Positions 41,051-48,937 of a stretch of DNA of 64,000 nt are shown piece by piece. The notes under the pieces were generated by a model, which ran no database searches, was not told the origin of the DNA, and saw only the letters and a list, made by a program, of their open reading frames with translations. The position numbers and the translations under genes are program-made. Location of the stretch: NCBI RefSeq assembly GCF_018598555.1, contig NZ_JAHEWN010000011.1, forward strand, positions 1 through 64,000, in the 5' to 3' direction. The DNA comes from Curtobacterium aurantiacum (GTDB lineage: Bacteria; Actinomycetota; Actinomycetes; Actinomycetales; Microbacteriaceae). How positions within the stretch are numbered: the stretch's first letter is position 1; each line of letters starts with the position of its first letter.

Positions 41051-41440
41051 ATGACGAATGCACAGGCAGGGTGGTACGACGACGGCTCCGGCACCATGCG
41101 GTGGTGGGACGGTTCCGCGTGGACGGAGCAGGTGCAGCAGCAGGCGCCCGCGGCGTCGGGCGTCGGTGGGGTGATCGGCCGGATCCAGGCCGAAGCCGCT
41201 TCGGGTGGTCAGCCGCGTCCGGCACAGAACGGCATGAGCTACGTCGTGCTGCAGGTGGTGCTCAAGGAGAAGTTCTTCGGCACCGGTTCGGGCAACCTCA
41301 CCGAGCTCGAGAAGGCGATCAACGCGCAGGCCGCGCTCGGGTACCGGCTGCACACGATCACGACGGCTTCGGCCGGCAGCACTGGGTTCGGCGGCGGGGA
41401 TCGGGTGCAGGCGACGATGGTCTTCGAGCGCCTGAACTGA
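41051..41440 (+). CDS. DUF2510-DUF4177 protein
   Basis: This 129-aa protein has an N-terminal DUF2510 motif (AGWYDDGSGTMRWWDGSAWT, residues 5-24), an Ala/Gln linker and a C-terminal DUF4177-like domain (SYVVLQVVLKEKFFGTGSGN, LEKAINAQAALGYRLHTITT). DUF2510 is common at the N-terminus of actinobacterial proteins and DUF4177 is a small alpha/beta domain; both are of unknown function. It is convergent with the hepT gene. Confidence 0.85.
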   Translation: MTNAQAGWYDDGSGTMRWWDGSAWTEQVQQQAPAASGVGGVIGRIQAEAASGGQPRPAQNGMSYVVLQVVLKEKFFGTGSGNLTELEKAINAQAALGYRLHTITTASAGSTGFGGGDRVQATMVFERLN

Positions 41441-41476
41441 GGCGAGCGGTTCGAGTCGTCGGGACGCCCGGAAGGG

Positions 41477-41860
41477 TCAGTCGACGAGCGCCCGGATCAC
41501 CGCTGGGACGCGGTGCTCGATCGCGTCCCAGACGATCTCCTTCCGCGCCTTCCGGTAGTCGTGGGACAGGATGTTGCGGGTCTTCCGGACCGCCGCGAGT
41601 GACAGGTCGGACGGCAGCCGTGCCTCCCGGTCCTGGGGGATGCGACCGAGCAGGTCGTCGAAGTGGATGATGACCGCTTCGGCTGCCCGGTAGGTGAGGC
41701 TGCGGGCCGCGTCGAACTCGCTCCGCCCGTGCTCGACGATCATGGAGCACTCGGCGAGCAGGTCGAGGAAGCTGGCCTGGAGCGACGGCCACCGCTCGTC
41801 GAGGGCAGCAGGATCACGGTCGTTGCGGGGCCGAGGCGTGAACCGGGGAGTCGGCGTCAC
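41477..41860 (-). CDS. hepT: HepT-type HEPN toxin
   Basis: This 127-aa HEPN-domain protein carries the exact R-x4-H-x-Y ribonuclease/modification motif of HepT toxins (R95-NILS-H100-D-Y102). The helical core is SLQASFLDLLAECSMIVEHG and AARSLTYRAAEAVIIHFDDL. HepT toxins cleave RNA and are neutralised by MntA through poly-AMPylation of the motif tyrosine in studied systems. It is downstream of and overlaps the mntA-like gene by 4 bp. Confidence 0.88.
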   Translation of the reverse strand: MTPTPRFTPRPRNDRDPAALDERWPSLQASFLDLLAECSMIVEHGRSEFDAARSLTYRAAEAVIIHFDDLLGRIPQDREARLPSDLSLAAVRKTRNILSHDYRKARKEIVWDAIEHRVPAVIRALVD

Positions 41861-42321
41861 AGTGGCACGGCCTCGTCGAGGACGTGGGCGAAGTGCTCGT
41901 CATCCTCGAGGTCATCGGTGAGGACGTCGACCTCGAAACCGGTGATGCGCTCGACCTCGTGCGCGAATCCACCGAGGTCGAACAGCGATGCCGCGGGGGT
42001 CAGGTGGACCAGCAGGTCGATGTCACTGTGTTCGGTGTCCTGCCCGCGCACCGCGGAGCCGAAGACGCGGACGTCGTCGAGGTGGAAGCGCTTCGCCTCG
42101 TCGAGGATCGCGTCGGCGTAGATGGCGAGCGGGATGCTCGGGCGGGTGTGGGCCGCTTCGAGGATCCGCCGGAGCGACTCCGGGCGCGGCCGCTTCCGCC
42201 CGCTCTCGTACGCCGAGATGGTGGGCTGCTGCATGCCGGCGGCGGCAGCGAGACCGGTCTGCGAGAGGCCGAGGTCTTCGCGGGCGGCGCGGATCAGCTC
42301 CGCAGCACGTTCGACCCGCAT
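41857..42321 (-). CDS. mntA: HTH-fused MntA-type nucleotidyltransferase antitoxin
   Basis: This 154-aa protein fuses an N-terminal XRE helix-turn-helix (AREDLGLSQTGLAAAAGMQQ, about 12-50) to a minimal nucleotidyltransferase with a perfect GS-x10-DxD motif (G88-S89, D100, D102). MNT proteins paired with HepT are antitoxins that AMPylate the toxin; the fused HTH suggests that it also represses its own operon. Many MntA proteins lack the HTH. RBS GGGGAGG precedes the ATG. Confidence 0.88.
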   Translation of the reverse strand: MRVERAAELIRAAREDLGLSQTGLAAAAGMQQPTISAYESGRKRPRPESLRRILEAAHTRPSIPLAIYADAILDEAKRFHLDDVRVFGSAVRGQDTEHSDIDLLVHLTPAASLFDLGGFAHEVERITGFEVDVLTDDLEDDEHFAHVLDEAVPL

Positions 42322-42332
42322 GGCGACCTCCC

Positions 42333-42351
42333 CTATAGCTCTCGACTATAG
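42333..42351 (-). promoter_or_regulatory. mntA-hepT promoter with paired CTATAG operator
   Basis: CTATAG occurs at 42333-42338 and 42346-42351, separated by 7 bp. The minus-strand TATAGT (42350-42345) is a good -10, so the repeats overlap the promoter and start site. This suits autorepression by the HTH domain of the antitoxin. Confidence 0.65.
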
Positions 42352-42368
42352 ACGGCCGCCCGGGAACG

Positions 42369-42404
42369 ACGAAGCGCCGCCGAGCGAACTCGGCGGCGCT
42401 TCGT
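42369..42404. terminator. 16-bp perfect hairpin
   Basis: Arms 42369-42384 (ACGAAGCGCCGCCGAG) and 42389-42404 enclose a CGAA loop. It lies downstream of the 95-aa gene on the minus strand and upstream of the mntA promoter, so it should isolate the toxin-antitoxin operon from read-through. Confidence 0.75.
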
Positions 42405-42421
42405 GGTGGTGCTGGTGGGAC

Positions 42422-42709
42422 CTAGGCCGCGAGGGCCAGCTCGCCCGCCTGCACGGACTGTGCCTGCAGCAGGGTGCGGCTGGCCTCGCCCGCCCAGGAG
42501 CGGCCCGGGACGGTCCAGCCGGCCTCGCCGACGGCGTCGAGCCGGGTGCCCCGGGTGACGAAGGTCCCGAGGTCGTCGGCCGCGATGCGCACGAGGTACT
42601 CGCGCTGCGAGCGGTCGTCGCGCACCGGGAACTCGGCGATGCGGTCGGGGGTGATCGTCGGGGCCGCGAGTGCGGTCCCGAACACGGTGATTCGTTCGTT
42701 GCTGGTCAT
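42422..42709 (-). CDS. Small hypothetical protein, possibly OB-fold-like
   Basis: This 95-aa protein starts SNERITVFGTALAAPTITPD and contains REYLVRIAADDLGTFVTRGT. The beta-rich pattern is vaguely like single-stranded DNA-binding OB folds (ITVFGTA..., a repeated beta-strand rhythm), but it is too short and lacks the SSB tail. A TATAGT -10 is seen about 230 bp upstream (42938-42933), which would give a long leader. Confidence 0.55.
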   Translation of the reverse strand: MTSNERITVFGTALAAPTITPDRIAEFPVRDDRSQREYLVRIAADDLGTFVTRGTRLDAVGEAGWTVPGRSWAGEASRTLLQAQSVQAGELALAA

Positions 42710-42981
42710 GGTGCTGTACTTCCTGGTCATTCGGCGCCAGGGCGACTCGGTGTCGGCGGACGTCTCAGTCCAGCGCGACGCATCGAGTGCGGGGCGCGCA
42801 CGTCGAGTTTCAACGTGCAGCTCGTCCGTTCGGATCGAGCGGTGTCTCGAGTGGAATGCGACTCGGGTGAGTCGGTGTCGAGAGGTTGGTGTGCGCGAGT
42901 CAGATGGGTTCGCTGCAGTGCACCAACCAGAGACTATACGCCCACCCCGCCGAGAAGTCCAGCGAGCGACCGGACCGAGCG

Positions 42982-43593
42982 TCAGGACGCCAGGAAGGCC
43001 GCCCAGCGGTCTCCGCCTGCGGCGACGTTGCCCGAGCCGTCCAGACGAGCGGCCGCGGATGACGGCTTGCGCGCAGCCTGCTCGTGGATCAGCCCGTCGA
43101 ACGTCGCCGAGAAGTCCAGGCGGGGCAGCGCGGCCGTGACGTCCCGCAGGTCGTCCGACGACCACTTGTCGAAGCCCGCACCGGAGACGTCGAGCGAGGT
43201 CGCGACCTCGAGCAGGTGCCCCTCGGCATCGAGCTCCGGGTCGACGGTGGTCCACATGTGCCGCTCGATGATCTCGCCGACCCGACGCGCACGTGCGGCA
43301 TCCCAACCGGCACCGAGCGCGAAGACCGAGCCCACGGCGCCGCCGGCGTCCTCGAAGGGCACCCGGTGGGCGTCGAACGACGGGGTCACGCCGAGGTCGT
43401 GGAGCATCGTCGCGACGAAGAGCAGCTCGGGGTCCGGTTCGAGGTCGACCGTCGGGGCGAGCAGGACGGCCCAGGCCCACGACCGTAGGCAGTGGTTGAC
43501 GAGGGCCGGGGATGACCATGCCCGCACGACGTCCAGCGCGCGCGCAGCGACGGGGGAGGGCGGGGTGAGCAGGGCTTCGACGTCGACCGACAT
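42982..43593 (-). CDS. HD domain protein
   Basis: This 203-aa protein has an HD phosphohydrolase-type core: NHCLRSWAWAVLL (first His, about residue 33), VATMLHDLGVTPSF (His-Asp, about 61) and a distal Asp region (LLEVATSLDVSGAG). Spacing resembles the cyanamide hydratase/DUF-type HD family; the substrate is not known. It is divergent from the cohesin-like gene; an inverted repeat TAACGGGGC-N31-GCCCCGTTA (43623-43671) lies between them. Confidence 0.8.
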   Translation of the reverse strand: MSVDVEALLTPPSPVAARALDVVRAWSSPALVNHCLRSWAWAVLLAPTVDLEPDPELLFVATMLHDLGVTPSFDAHRVPFEDAGGAVGSVFALGAGWDAARARRVGEIIERHMWTTVDPELDAEGHLLEVATSLDVSGAGFDKWSSDDLRDVTAALPRLDFSATFDGLIHEQAARKPSSAAARLDGSGNVAAGGDRWAAFLAS

Positions 43594-43732
43594 GGCACGA
43601 CAGTAGCGGCAGGAGCGAGCCGTAACGGGGCGGAAACGTGCCGGGCCAGAACCGGAAACAGCGCCCCGTTAGCTTTCGGTTCACTGAGTACCCGCTCAGC
43701 ACCCCTCCACCCCACCCGAAGGAACTGCGCCC

Positions 43733-44542
43733 ATGCAGCACCGACCACGGCTGCGCCCCCGCGCGACGATCGTCTCCTCGACGCTCGCCGCCGCCGGGGC
43801 GTTCGGCCTCGCCGTCCTGACGGCCGCTCCGGCCCAGGCAGCGCCCACCGCCACCACCGCAACCATCGACGCCCCGGCCACCGCGACCGTCGGCACGGCG
43901 TTCGACGTCGACCTGACGATCCCGGACACCGCCGACGTCTACGCGTACGAGATCACGCTCGAGGCCGACTCCGTGCAGTACCGGGACGACAGCGTCACCG
44001 GCCCGGACGGTGGCTTCGACAGCGTCGAGCAGGACGGCGACACCCTGACGATCGTGCACACCCGCCTCGGCACCTCACCGGCACTCGACGGCGACCTGGC
44101 CACCTCGATCTCGCTGACCCCGACGGCGGTCGGCAGCGTCGACCTCGACGTCACGAGCATCGCCCTCGTCGGCTCCGACGGCACGTGGACGACCCTCGAC
44201 GACCCGGCGAGCACCACCGTCGTGGTCGCCGCGGCCGCGACCGCCGCCCCGACGGCCACACCCACCCCCGGTGCGACCACGCCGCCCGGAGGCGGTGGCG
44301 GTGGCGGCGCCACCGGCGACCCCGCGGCCCCCACCATGCCCGGCGCCGACCCGACCAGCGGCGCCACCGCCGTGGCCGCTGCCGGTGGGGACGACCGTCC
44401 GATCGGAGGCGACCTCGCCTGGACCGGCGCCGACGTCGCGCCGTGGATCGCCGCGTCCATCGCCCTGCTCGCAGCCGGCGGCACCCTGATCACCCTCCGG
44501 GCACGTCGTGCCCGCCGCGACCGCACCGGAGCATCCGCATGA
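43733..44542 (+). CDS. Cohesin-domain surface protein with LAxTG sorting signal
   Basis: This 269-aa protein has a signal peptide (about 1-36, ...TAAPAQA), a cohesin-like beta-sandwich (about 38-160: ATVGTAFDVDLTIPDTADVY, YAYEITLEADSVQYRDDSV, LATSISLTPTAVGSVDLDV), a Pro/Thr/Gly linker (about 168-222, with a run of seven Gly), the motif LAWTG (228-232), a membrane helix (about 236-257) and a basic tail. LAxTG is the class E sortase signal of high-GC actinobacteria. The next gene overlaps by 4 bp and encodes a dockerin-bearing amidase, so this looks like a one-cohesin anchoring scaffold. Confidence 0.85.
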   Translation: MQHRPRLRPRATIVSSTLAAAGAFGLAVLTAAPAQAAPTATTATIDAPATATVGTAFDVDLTIPDTADVYAYEITLEADSVQYRDDSVTGPDGGFDSVEQDGDTLTIVHTRLGTSPALDGDLATSISLTPTAVGSVDLDVTSIALVGSDGTWTTLDDPASTTVVVAAAATAAPTATPTPGATTPPGGGGGGGATGDPAAPTMPGADPTSGATAVAAAGGDDRPIGGDLAWTGADVAPWIAASIALLAAGGTLITLRARRARRDRTGASA

Positions 44543-46440
44543 CCGCCACGAAGCAGGCCGCCACGAAGCAGACCTCCGGCAAGCAGGCCACCGCGAAGCG
44601 GGCCTCCAGCAAGAAGCGCACCACCGTCGCCGGCGCATCGCTCATCGCCCTCGTCAGCACCGTCCTCGCCGCGACCCCCGCGATCACGGCCACCGCAGCA
44701 CCCGCGGCCGTCGACGCCAGCCCCGCCGCCATGCTCGCGCCGTACTACACGGACCTCGACCTGACCGGCGACGACCAGGTGACGAAGGCCGACCTGACCG
44801 TCCTCACCGACCACCTCGGTGCGACGACCACGAGCACCGACTGGGCGACGGTCAGCGCCGCGGACACCGACGCCGACGGCACCATCACCGTCGCCGACCT
44901 GGCCGGCCTCTCCCAGCGGATGATCTACGACGACGGCCCGTTCCAGCTCGTCGAGGCGTCGACCATCGACATGCAGGCCGCGATGAACGCCGGCGTCACC
45001 ACGTCGGTCGCGATCACGGAGGACTACCTCGACCGCATCGCCGCGTACGACCGCGCGAAGGTCGACACCGCGTCGACCGGTCGCCCGCTCAACTCGATCG
45101 TCACCACCAACGCCGACGCCCTGGCCGCCGCGAAGACCGCGGACGCCGAGCGTGCCGAGCACGGGATGACGAGCATGCTGCTCGGCGTGCCGATCGCGGT
45201 GAAGGACAACTACGACACGAAGGACATGCCGACCACCGGTGGCTGCGGCTGCTGGGACGACAACCAGACCGACACCGACGCCGCCATGGTCACCGGTCTG
45301 CGCGACGCCGGCGCCGTGATCCTGGCGAAGGCCAGCCTCGACGAGTTCGCCTTCGGCTTCGTCTCCGAGTTCTCGTCGAAGCAGCCCGCCGGCTCGTCAC
45401 TCCTGGTCGCCAGCCCGTACAACACGGCGCAGACCGCCGGCGGCTCGAGCGGCGGCACCGGTGCGGCGATCTCTGCGAACCTCGCTGGGATCGGTTTCGG
45501 CACCGACACCGGCGGCTCGATCCGCGTGCCGTCGACCTACAACCAGCTCGTCGGCATCCGGCCCACGGTCGGGCTGACCAGCCGTGACGGGATCATCCCG
45601 CTCGCGCTGTCGCAGGACACGGGCGGCCCGATCACGCGCTCGGTGACCGACGCGGCGGTCGCGCTCGACGCCGTCACCGGCGTGGACGCGGCGGACCCGG
45701 CGACGAGTGCGCAGGCCGGCAAGGTGCCGACGTCGTACACGTCGTCGCTCGATGTCGACTCCCTGCAGGGCGCCCGCCTCGGCTACGTGACGAGCATGGT
45801 CGGCACGAACGCCACGACGAAGCGCCTGTTCGACGCCTCCCTCGCGAAGCTGCAGGCCGCCGGCGCCACCGTGGTCCCGATCACGGCGACGACGGCCTTC
45901 AACCGGGTCCTGTCCGAGGGCAGCGGCAGCACGAACGAGTTCAAGCACGACCTGGACGAGTACGTCGCGAAGCACCTCGACCCGGACGTCACCGCGCGTT
46001 CGCTGCAGGGCATCCTGGCCTCGGGCGAGTACGTGCCGAGCCGCAAGAGCACCTACCAGTCGCGCGACCTGATCACCGACGCGCAGTACCAGGCGTGGGC
46101 CGGGCCGTCGGGGTCGCACACGACGCAGCTCGCCACCGGCAAGCAGCTCGTGACGCAGATGCTCGACGACCAGGACCTCGACGCGCTCGTCTACCCGTCG
46201 GGCACGCCGTACGGCACGCAGTCGACGAACATGCGCCTCAGCCCGAACACCGGCATGCCGGCGGTCACCGTCCCGATGGGCCAGGCGATCGCCGCCGACA
46301 ACACGATCACCGGTGCCGGCGTGAACCTGGAGTTCCTCGGCCGCTCGTTCGACGAGAGCACGGTCATCGGCCTCGGCTACGCCTTCGAGCAGGAGACGCA
46401 TGCGCGCACCGCTCCCGCGCTGTACCCCGCGCTCGGCTGA
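44539..46440 (+). CDS. Secreted amidase with N-terminal dockerin-like domain
   Basis: This 633-aa protein has an extended basic N-terminus and signal segment (about 27-54), then two calcium-binding F-hand loops typical of dockerin I (D74-LTGDDQVTKA-D85 and D109-TDADGTITVA-D120). An amidase-signature domain (about 145-630) follows, with the catalytic triad Lys222 (PIAVKDNYD), cis-Ser303 or 304 (GGSSGG) and Ser327 (TDTGGSIRVPS). Amidases of this family hydrolyse amides; the substrate here is unknown. Dockerin plus the adjacent cohesin gene suggests that it is displayed on the cell wall. Confidence 0.88.
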   Translation: MTATKQAATKQTSGKQATAKRASSKKRTTVAGASLIALVSTVLAATPAITATAAPAAVDASPAAMLAPYYTDLDLTGDDQVTKADLTVLTDHLGATTTSTDWATVSAADTDADGTITVADLAGLSQRMIYDDGPFQLVEASTIDMQAAMNAGVTTSVAITEDYLDRIAAYDRAKVDTASTGRPLNSIVTTNADALAAAKTADAERAEHGMTSMLLGVPIAVKDNYDTKDMPTTGGCGCWDDNQTDTDAAMVTGLRDAGAVILAKASLDEFAFGFVSEFSSKQPAGSSLLVASPYNTAQTAGGSSGGTGAAISANLAGIGFGTDTGGSIRVPSTYNQLVGIRPTVGLTSRDGIIPLALSQDTGGPITRSVTDAAVALDAVTGVDAADPATSAQAGKVPTSYTSSLDVDSLQGARLGYVTSMVGTNATTKRLFDASLAKLQAAGATVVPITATTAFNRVLSEGSGSTNEFKHDLDEYVAKHLDPDVTARSLQGILASGEYVPSRKSTYQSRDLITDAQYQAWAGPSGSHTTQLATGKQLVTQMLDDQDLDALVYPSGTPYGTQSTNMRLSPNTGMPAVTVPMGQAIAADNTITGAGVNLEFLGRSFDESTVIGLGYAFEQETHARTAPALYPALG

Positions 46441-46450
46441 GCTGAGCGGG

Positions 46451-46516
46451 TCGCGATCGCGACCACAGGACGGACGGGAGGCCCGGTGTCAGCTGGCACC
46501 GGGCCTCCCGTCCGTC
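46451..46516. repeat. Type-A palindromic repeat with TCGCGATCGCGA leader
   Basis: The palindrome TCGCGATCGCGA (46451-46462) is followed by a near-perfect 48-bp type-A palindrome (46469-46516, one G-T mismatch). The copy at 63642-63707 has the same leader. It separates the convergent amidase and PEP-mutase-family genes and probably works as a terminator. Confidence 0.8.
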
Positions 46517-46523
46517 CGCTCCG

Positions 46524-47300
46524 TCAGTTCAGGACCGGGGTGTCCTCCGGTACGACGCCGTCGGCGTACAGATCGGTCGCCAGGTCGCGGAGCGCGCGCA
46601 GCGCGACCCGCTGCGTGAGGGGGCCGTACGAGATGCGGGCGACGCCGAGCGCCTCGTACTCGGCGGCGGGCAGGGCGCCGGGCAGCCCGATGACCGAGAG
46701 CTTGCCGCGGCCGAGACCGGCGACGAGCCGCTCGACCACGGAACGCTCGATCGCGCCGGGCACGAAGACCAGGGCGGCGCCGTTGTCCAGGAACGCCGTG
46801 CCGCGGGTGATCGCGTCCTCGATGCTCTCGTCGATCGGGCGCTCGCCGCCGCGCACGATCGCGTCGGTGCGGGCGTTCAGCTGGAAGTCGACGCCCTCGG
46901 CCTGTGCCGCAGCGGTGATCGCGGCGACGCGGGCGACGGCCTCGTCGAAGGGCCGCAGCCGGTCCTCGACGTTGGCACCCACGATGCCCGAGCCGATGGC
47001 GCGGCGGATCGTCTCGGCGGGGTCCTCGTAGCCGTCGTCCAGGTCGGCGGTGACCGGCAGGTCCGTGGCGGCGGCGACGACCGCTGCCCCGGACAGGGCG
47101 AGGTCGAGGGGCATGCCGCCGTCCTCGTACCCGTACGACGCAGCGATCGAGTGCCCGGCGGTGGCGATCGCCTTCGTGCCGGGCAGGTCGCTGACGACCT
47201 TGGCGGTGATCGCGTCCCACACGTTCACGACCCGCAGGATCTCGGGGGCTTCGTGCAGCTGCTTGAGGGTGACGGCCTTGTCGGCGGTGCTCGTACTCAT
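46524..47300 (-). CDS. Isocitrate lyase/PEP mutase family protein
   Basis: This 258-aa TIM-barrel protein has the family's active-site segments: VVNVWDAITAKVV (about residue 24), ATAGHSIAASYGYEDGG (about 46), PVTADLDDGYEDPAETI (about 82), GANVEDR (about 108) and LNARTDA (about 144). The KKCGH motif of true isocitrate lyases is absent, so a carboxy-phosphoenolpyruvate mutase-like or 2-methylisocitrate/oxaloacetate lyase-like role is more likely. It is divergent from the aminotransferase gene. Confidence 0.88.
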   Translation of the reverse strand: MSTSTADKAVTLKQLHEAPEILRVVNVWDAITAKVVSDLPGTKAIATAGHSIAASYGYEDGGMPLDLALSGAAVVAAATDLPVTADLDDGYEDPAETIRRAIGSGIVGANVEDRLRPFDEAVARVAAITAAAQAEGVDFQLNARTDAIVRGGERPIDESIEDAITRGTAFLDNGAALVFVPGAIERSVVERLVAGLGRGKLSVIGLPGALPAAEYEALGVARISYGPLTQRVALRALRDLATDLYADGVVPEDTPVLN

Positions 47301-47412
47301 GCGGCCGAGCGTAGGCCGACGGGGCGGCCCCCGGCCGCGAGCCCAGCCGAAGACGACGCGGGATGACGTCGGGAGTCGCGCCGGGCCTCCGGGCAGGGGC
47401 ATGCTGGGACGC

Positions 47413-48600
47413 ATGGCGAGCGACGAGCAGGACCCGGTCGGCACGCTCCGCGGGGTCCGGACGAGCATCAAGTGGACGCGGTACGCGCCCGACGTGCTGC
47501 CCCTGTTCGTCGCCGAGATGGACCACGACGTCGCGCCGGCGATCCGGCAGGCCCTGATCGAACGGGTCTCGCAGTCCGACCTCGGGTACCTCGACGGCCC
47601 CGGTCCGCTCGCTCCCGCCTTCGCGCAGTTCGCGCTGGACCGCTGGGGCTGGGAGATCGACCCGTCGCGGATCCACCTGGCCACCGACGTCAGCGTCGGG
47701 ATCGTCGAGTCGCTCCGGCTCGCGCTGCCCGACGGCGGTCGCGTCGCGATCACACCGCCGGTGTACCCGCCGTTCTTCGAGCTCGTCGAAGAGGCTCGAT
47801 GTCAGGTCGAGGAGGTCCCGCTGCTCGAGCAGTGGGGGCAGTACCGGCTCGACCTGGAGGGCCTCGAGCGGGCGTTCGCCGACGGGGTCGGCGTCTTCCT
47901 GCTCTGCAACCCGCACAACCCCGTCGGACTCGTGCACGACCGGGCCGACCTCGTCGCGATCGCCGAACTGGCCGCGAAGTACGACGTCCTCGTCATCAGC
48001 GACGAGATCCACGCCCCCCTGACCCACCCGGGTGTGCAGTTCACCCCGTTCGCCGCCGTCGCCGAACCGCTCGGTGTCCGGAGCGTGTGCGTGACCTCGG
48101 CGAGCAAGGGGTGGAACCTCGCCGGCGTCAAGTGCTCGGTCATCGTCGCCGGGGATCCCCGGACCGCCGCGCTGCTCGACACGCTGTGGGAAGAGGTCGC
48201 CTGCCGCACGAGCATCCTCGGGCTGCACGCGAATCTGGCGGCGTTCACCCTTGCGACCGACTGGCTCGACGACGTCGTGGCACGCATCGTGGCGAACGAC
48301 CGACTCCTCGCCAAGCTGCTCGCCGAGCACCTGCCCGGAGTCGTCTACACCCGGCCGCGCGCCGGGTACCTGGCGTGGCTCGACTTCCGCGGGATCGGCC
48401 TCGGGGACGACCCGGCGGTGCCGCTGCGCGAGAACGCCTACGTCGCACTGAACTCCGGTCTGGGGTTCGGGTCCGAGGGGCGCGGGTTCGTCCGGCTCAA
48501 CCTGGCGTGCTCACCGGAGACCCTGCGCGAGGCCGTGTTCCGGATCGCCTCGGCGTACCCGTCGAGTGCGCAGGAGGGGCTGGTCTGGCACGTCGCGTGA
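47413..48600 (+). CDS. MalY/PatB family PLP-dependent aminotransferase (cystathionine beta-lyase-like)
   Basis: This 395-aa fold-type I PLP enzyme resembles MalY/PatB C-S lyases: SIKWTRYAPDVLPLFVAEMD (about residue 18), LCNPHNPVGLVHDRADL (about 163), VISDEIHAPLTHPG (about 195) and the PLP lysine in TSASKGWNLAGVKCS (about 228). Such enzymes cleave cystathionine or related thioethers. The ATG at 47413 is preferred; an in-frame ATG at 47401 is an alternative. It is divergent from the PEP-mutase-family gene. Confidence 0.9.
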   Translation: MASDEQDPVGTLRGVRTSIKWTRYAPDVLPLFVAEMDHDVAPAIRQALIERVSQSDLGYLDGPGPLAPAFAQFALDRWGWEIDPSRIHLATDVSVGIVESLRLALPDGGRVAITPPVYPPFFELVEEARCQVEEVPLLEQWGQYRLDLEGLERAFADGVGVFLLCNPHNPVGLVHDRADLVAIAELAAKYDVLVISDEIHAPLTHPGVQFTPFAAVAEPLGVRSVCVTSASKGWNLAGVKCSVIVAGDPRTAALLDTLWEEVACRTSILGLHANLAAFTLATDWLDDVVARIVANDRLLAKLLAEHLPGVVYTRPRAGYLAWLDFRGIGLGDDPAVPLRENAYVALNSGLGFGSEGRGFVRLNLACSPETLREAVFRIASAYPSSAQEGLVWHVA

Positions 48601-48637
48601 CCTGCGGAGCGGCGTCGTTTGCCGGCTACGCGGCACC

Positions 48638-48692
48638 GAGTGAGTACAAGACGTCGGGTCGGCGGCACGCACTCGATGTCTTCTGCTCACTC
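48638..48692. terminator. Long imperfect hairpin between convergent genes
   Basis: Arms 48638-48656 (GAGTGAGTACAAGACGTCG) and 48674-48692 pair at 16 of 19 positions. It lies 38 bp after the aminotransferase stop and before the end of the minus-strand small gene, so it is probably a bidirectional terminator. Confidence 0.6.
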
Positions 48693-48705
48693 GAGCCCGC
48701 CGGGG

Positions 48706-48891
48706 TCAGGCCACGTACTGGTTGCGACCGACGACGCGGATGCGCAGGTCGTCGTCACGGTCCATCGCGAGGAGCTCTCGGGCCACGAACCCGACAGACG
48801 GCCACCGGGACACCTCGGTCACCATGAAGCCGTCGATGAACACCTGCCACGCGCCGGCCTCGCGGACCGCCTGCACCTCGTACGTCGCCAT
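48706..48891 (-). CDS. Small hypothetical protein
   Basis: This 61-aa protein (ATYEVQAVREAGAWQVFIDG, then SVGFVARELLAMDRDDDLRI) has a beta-beta-alpha-beta pattern similar to HicB-like partial RNase H folds, but is too short for a confident call. No toxin partner is adjacent. TACGCT lies upstream of the ATG, consistent with a leaderless transcript. Confidence 0.6.
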   Translation of the reverse strand: MATYEVQAVREAGAWQVFIDGFMVTEVSRWPSVGFVARELLAMDRDDDLRIRVVGRNQYVA

Positions 48892-48937
48892 GCCGCGAGC
48901 GTACCGGGACCGGGCCGCCGTCAGTGCAGGTCGAGCA

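Noticed and set aside
42422..42709. Single-stranded DNA-binding protein (ssb)
   Set aside because: Too short, no acidic C-terminal tail, and only a loose OB-like pattern.
44539..46440. Cytoplasmic aspartyl/glutamyl-tRNA amidotransferase subunit A (gatA)
   Set aside because: It carries a secretion signal and dockerin loops, and gatB/gatC are not adjacent.
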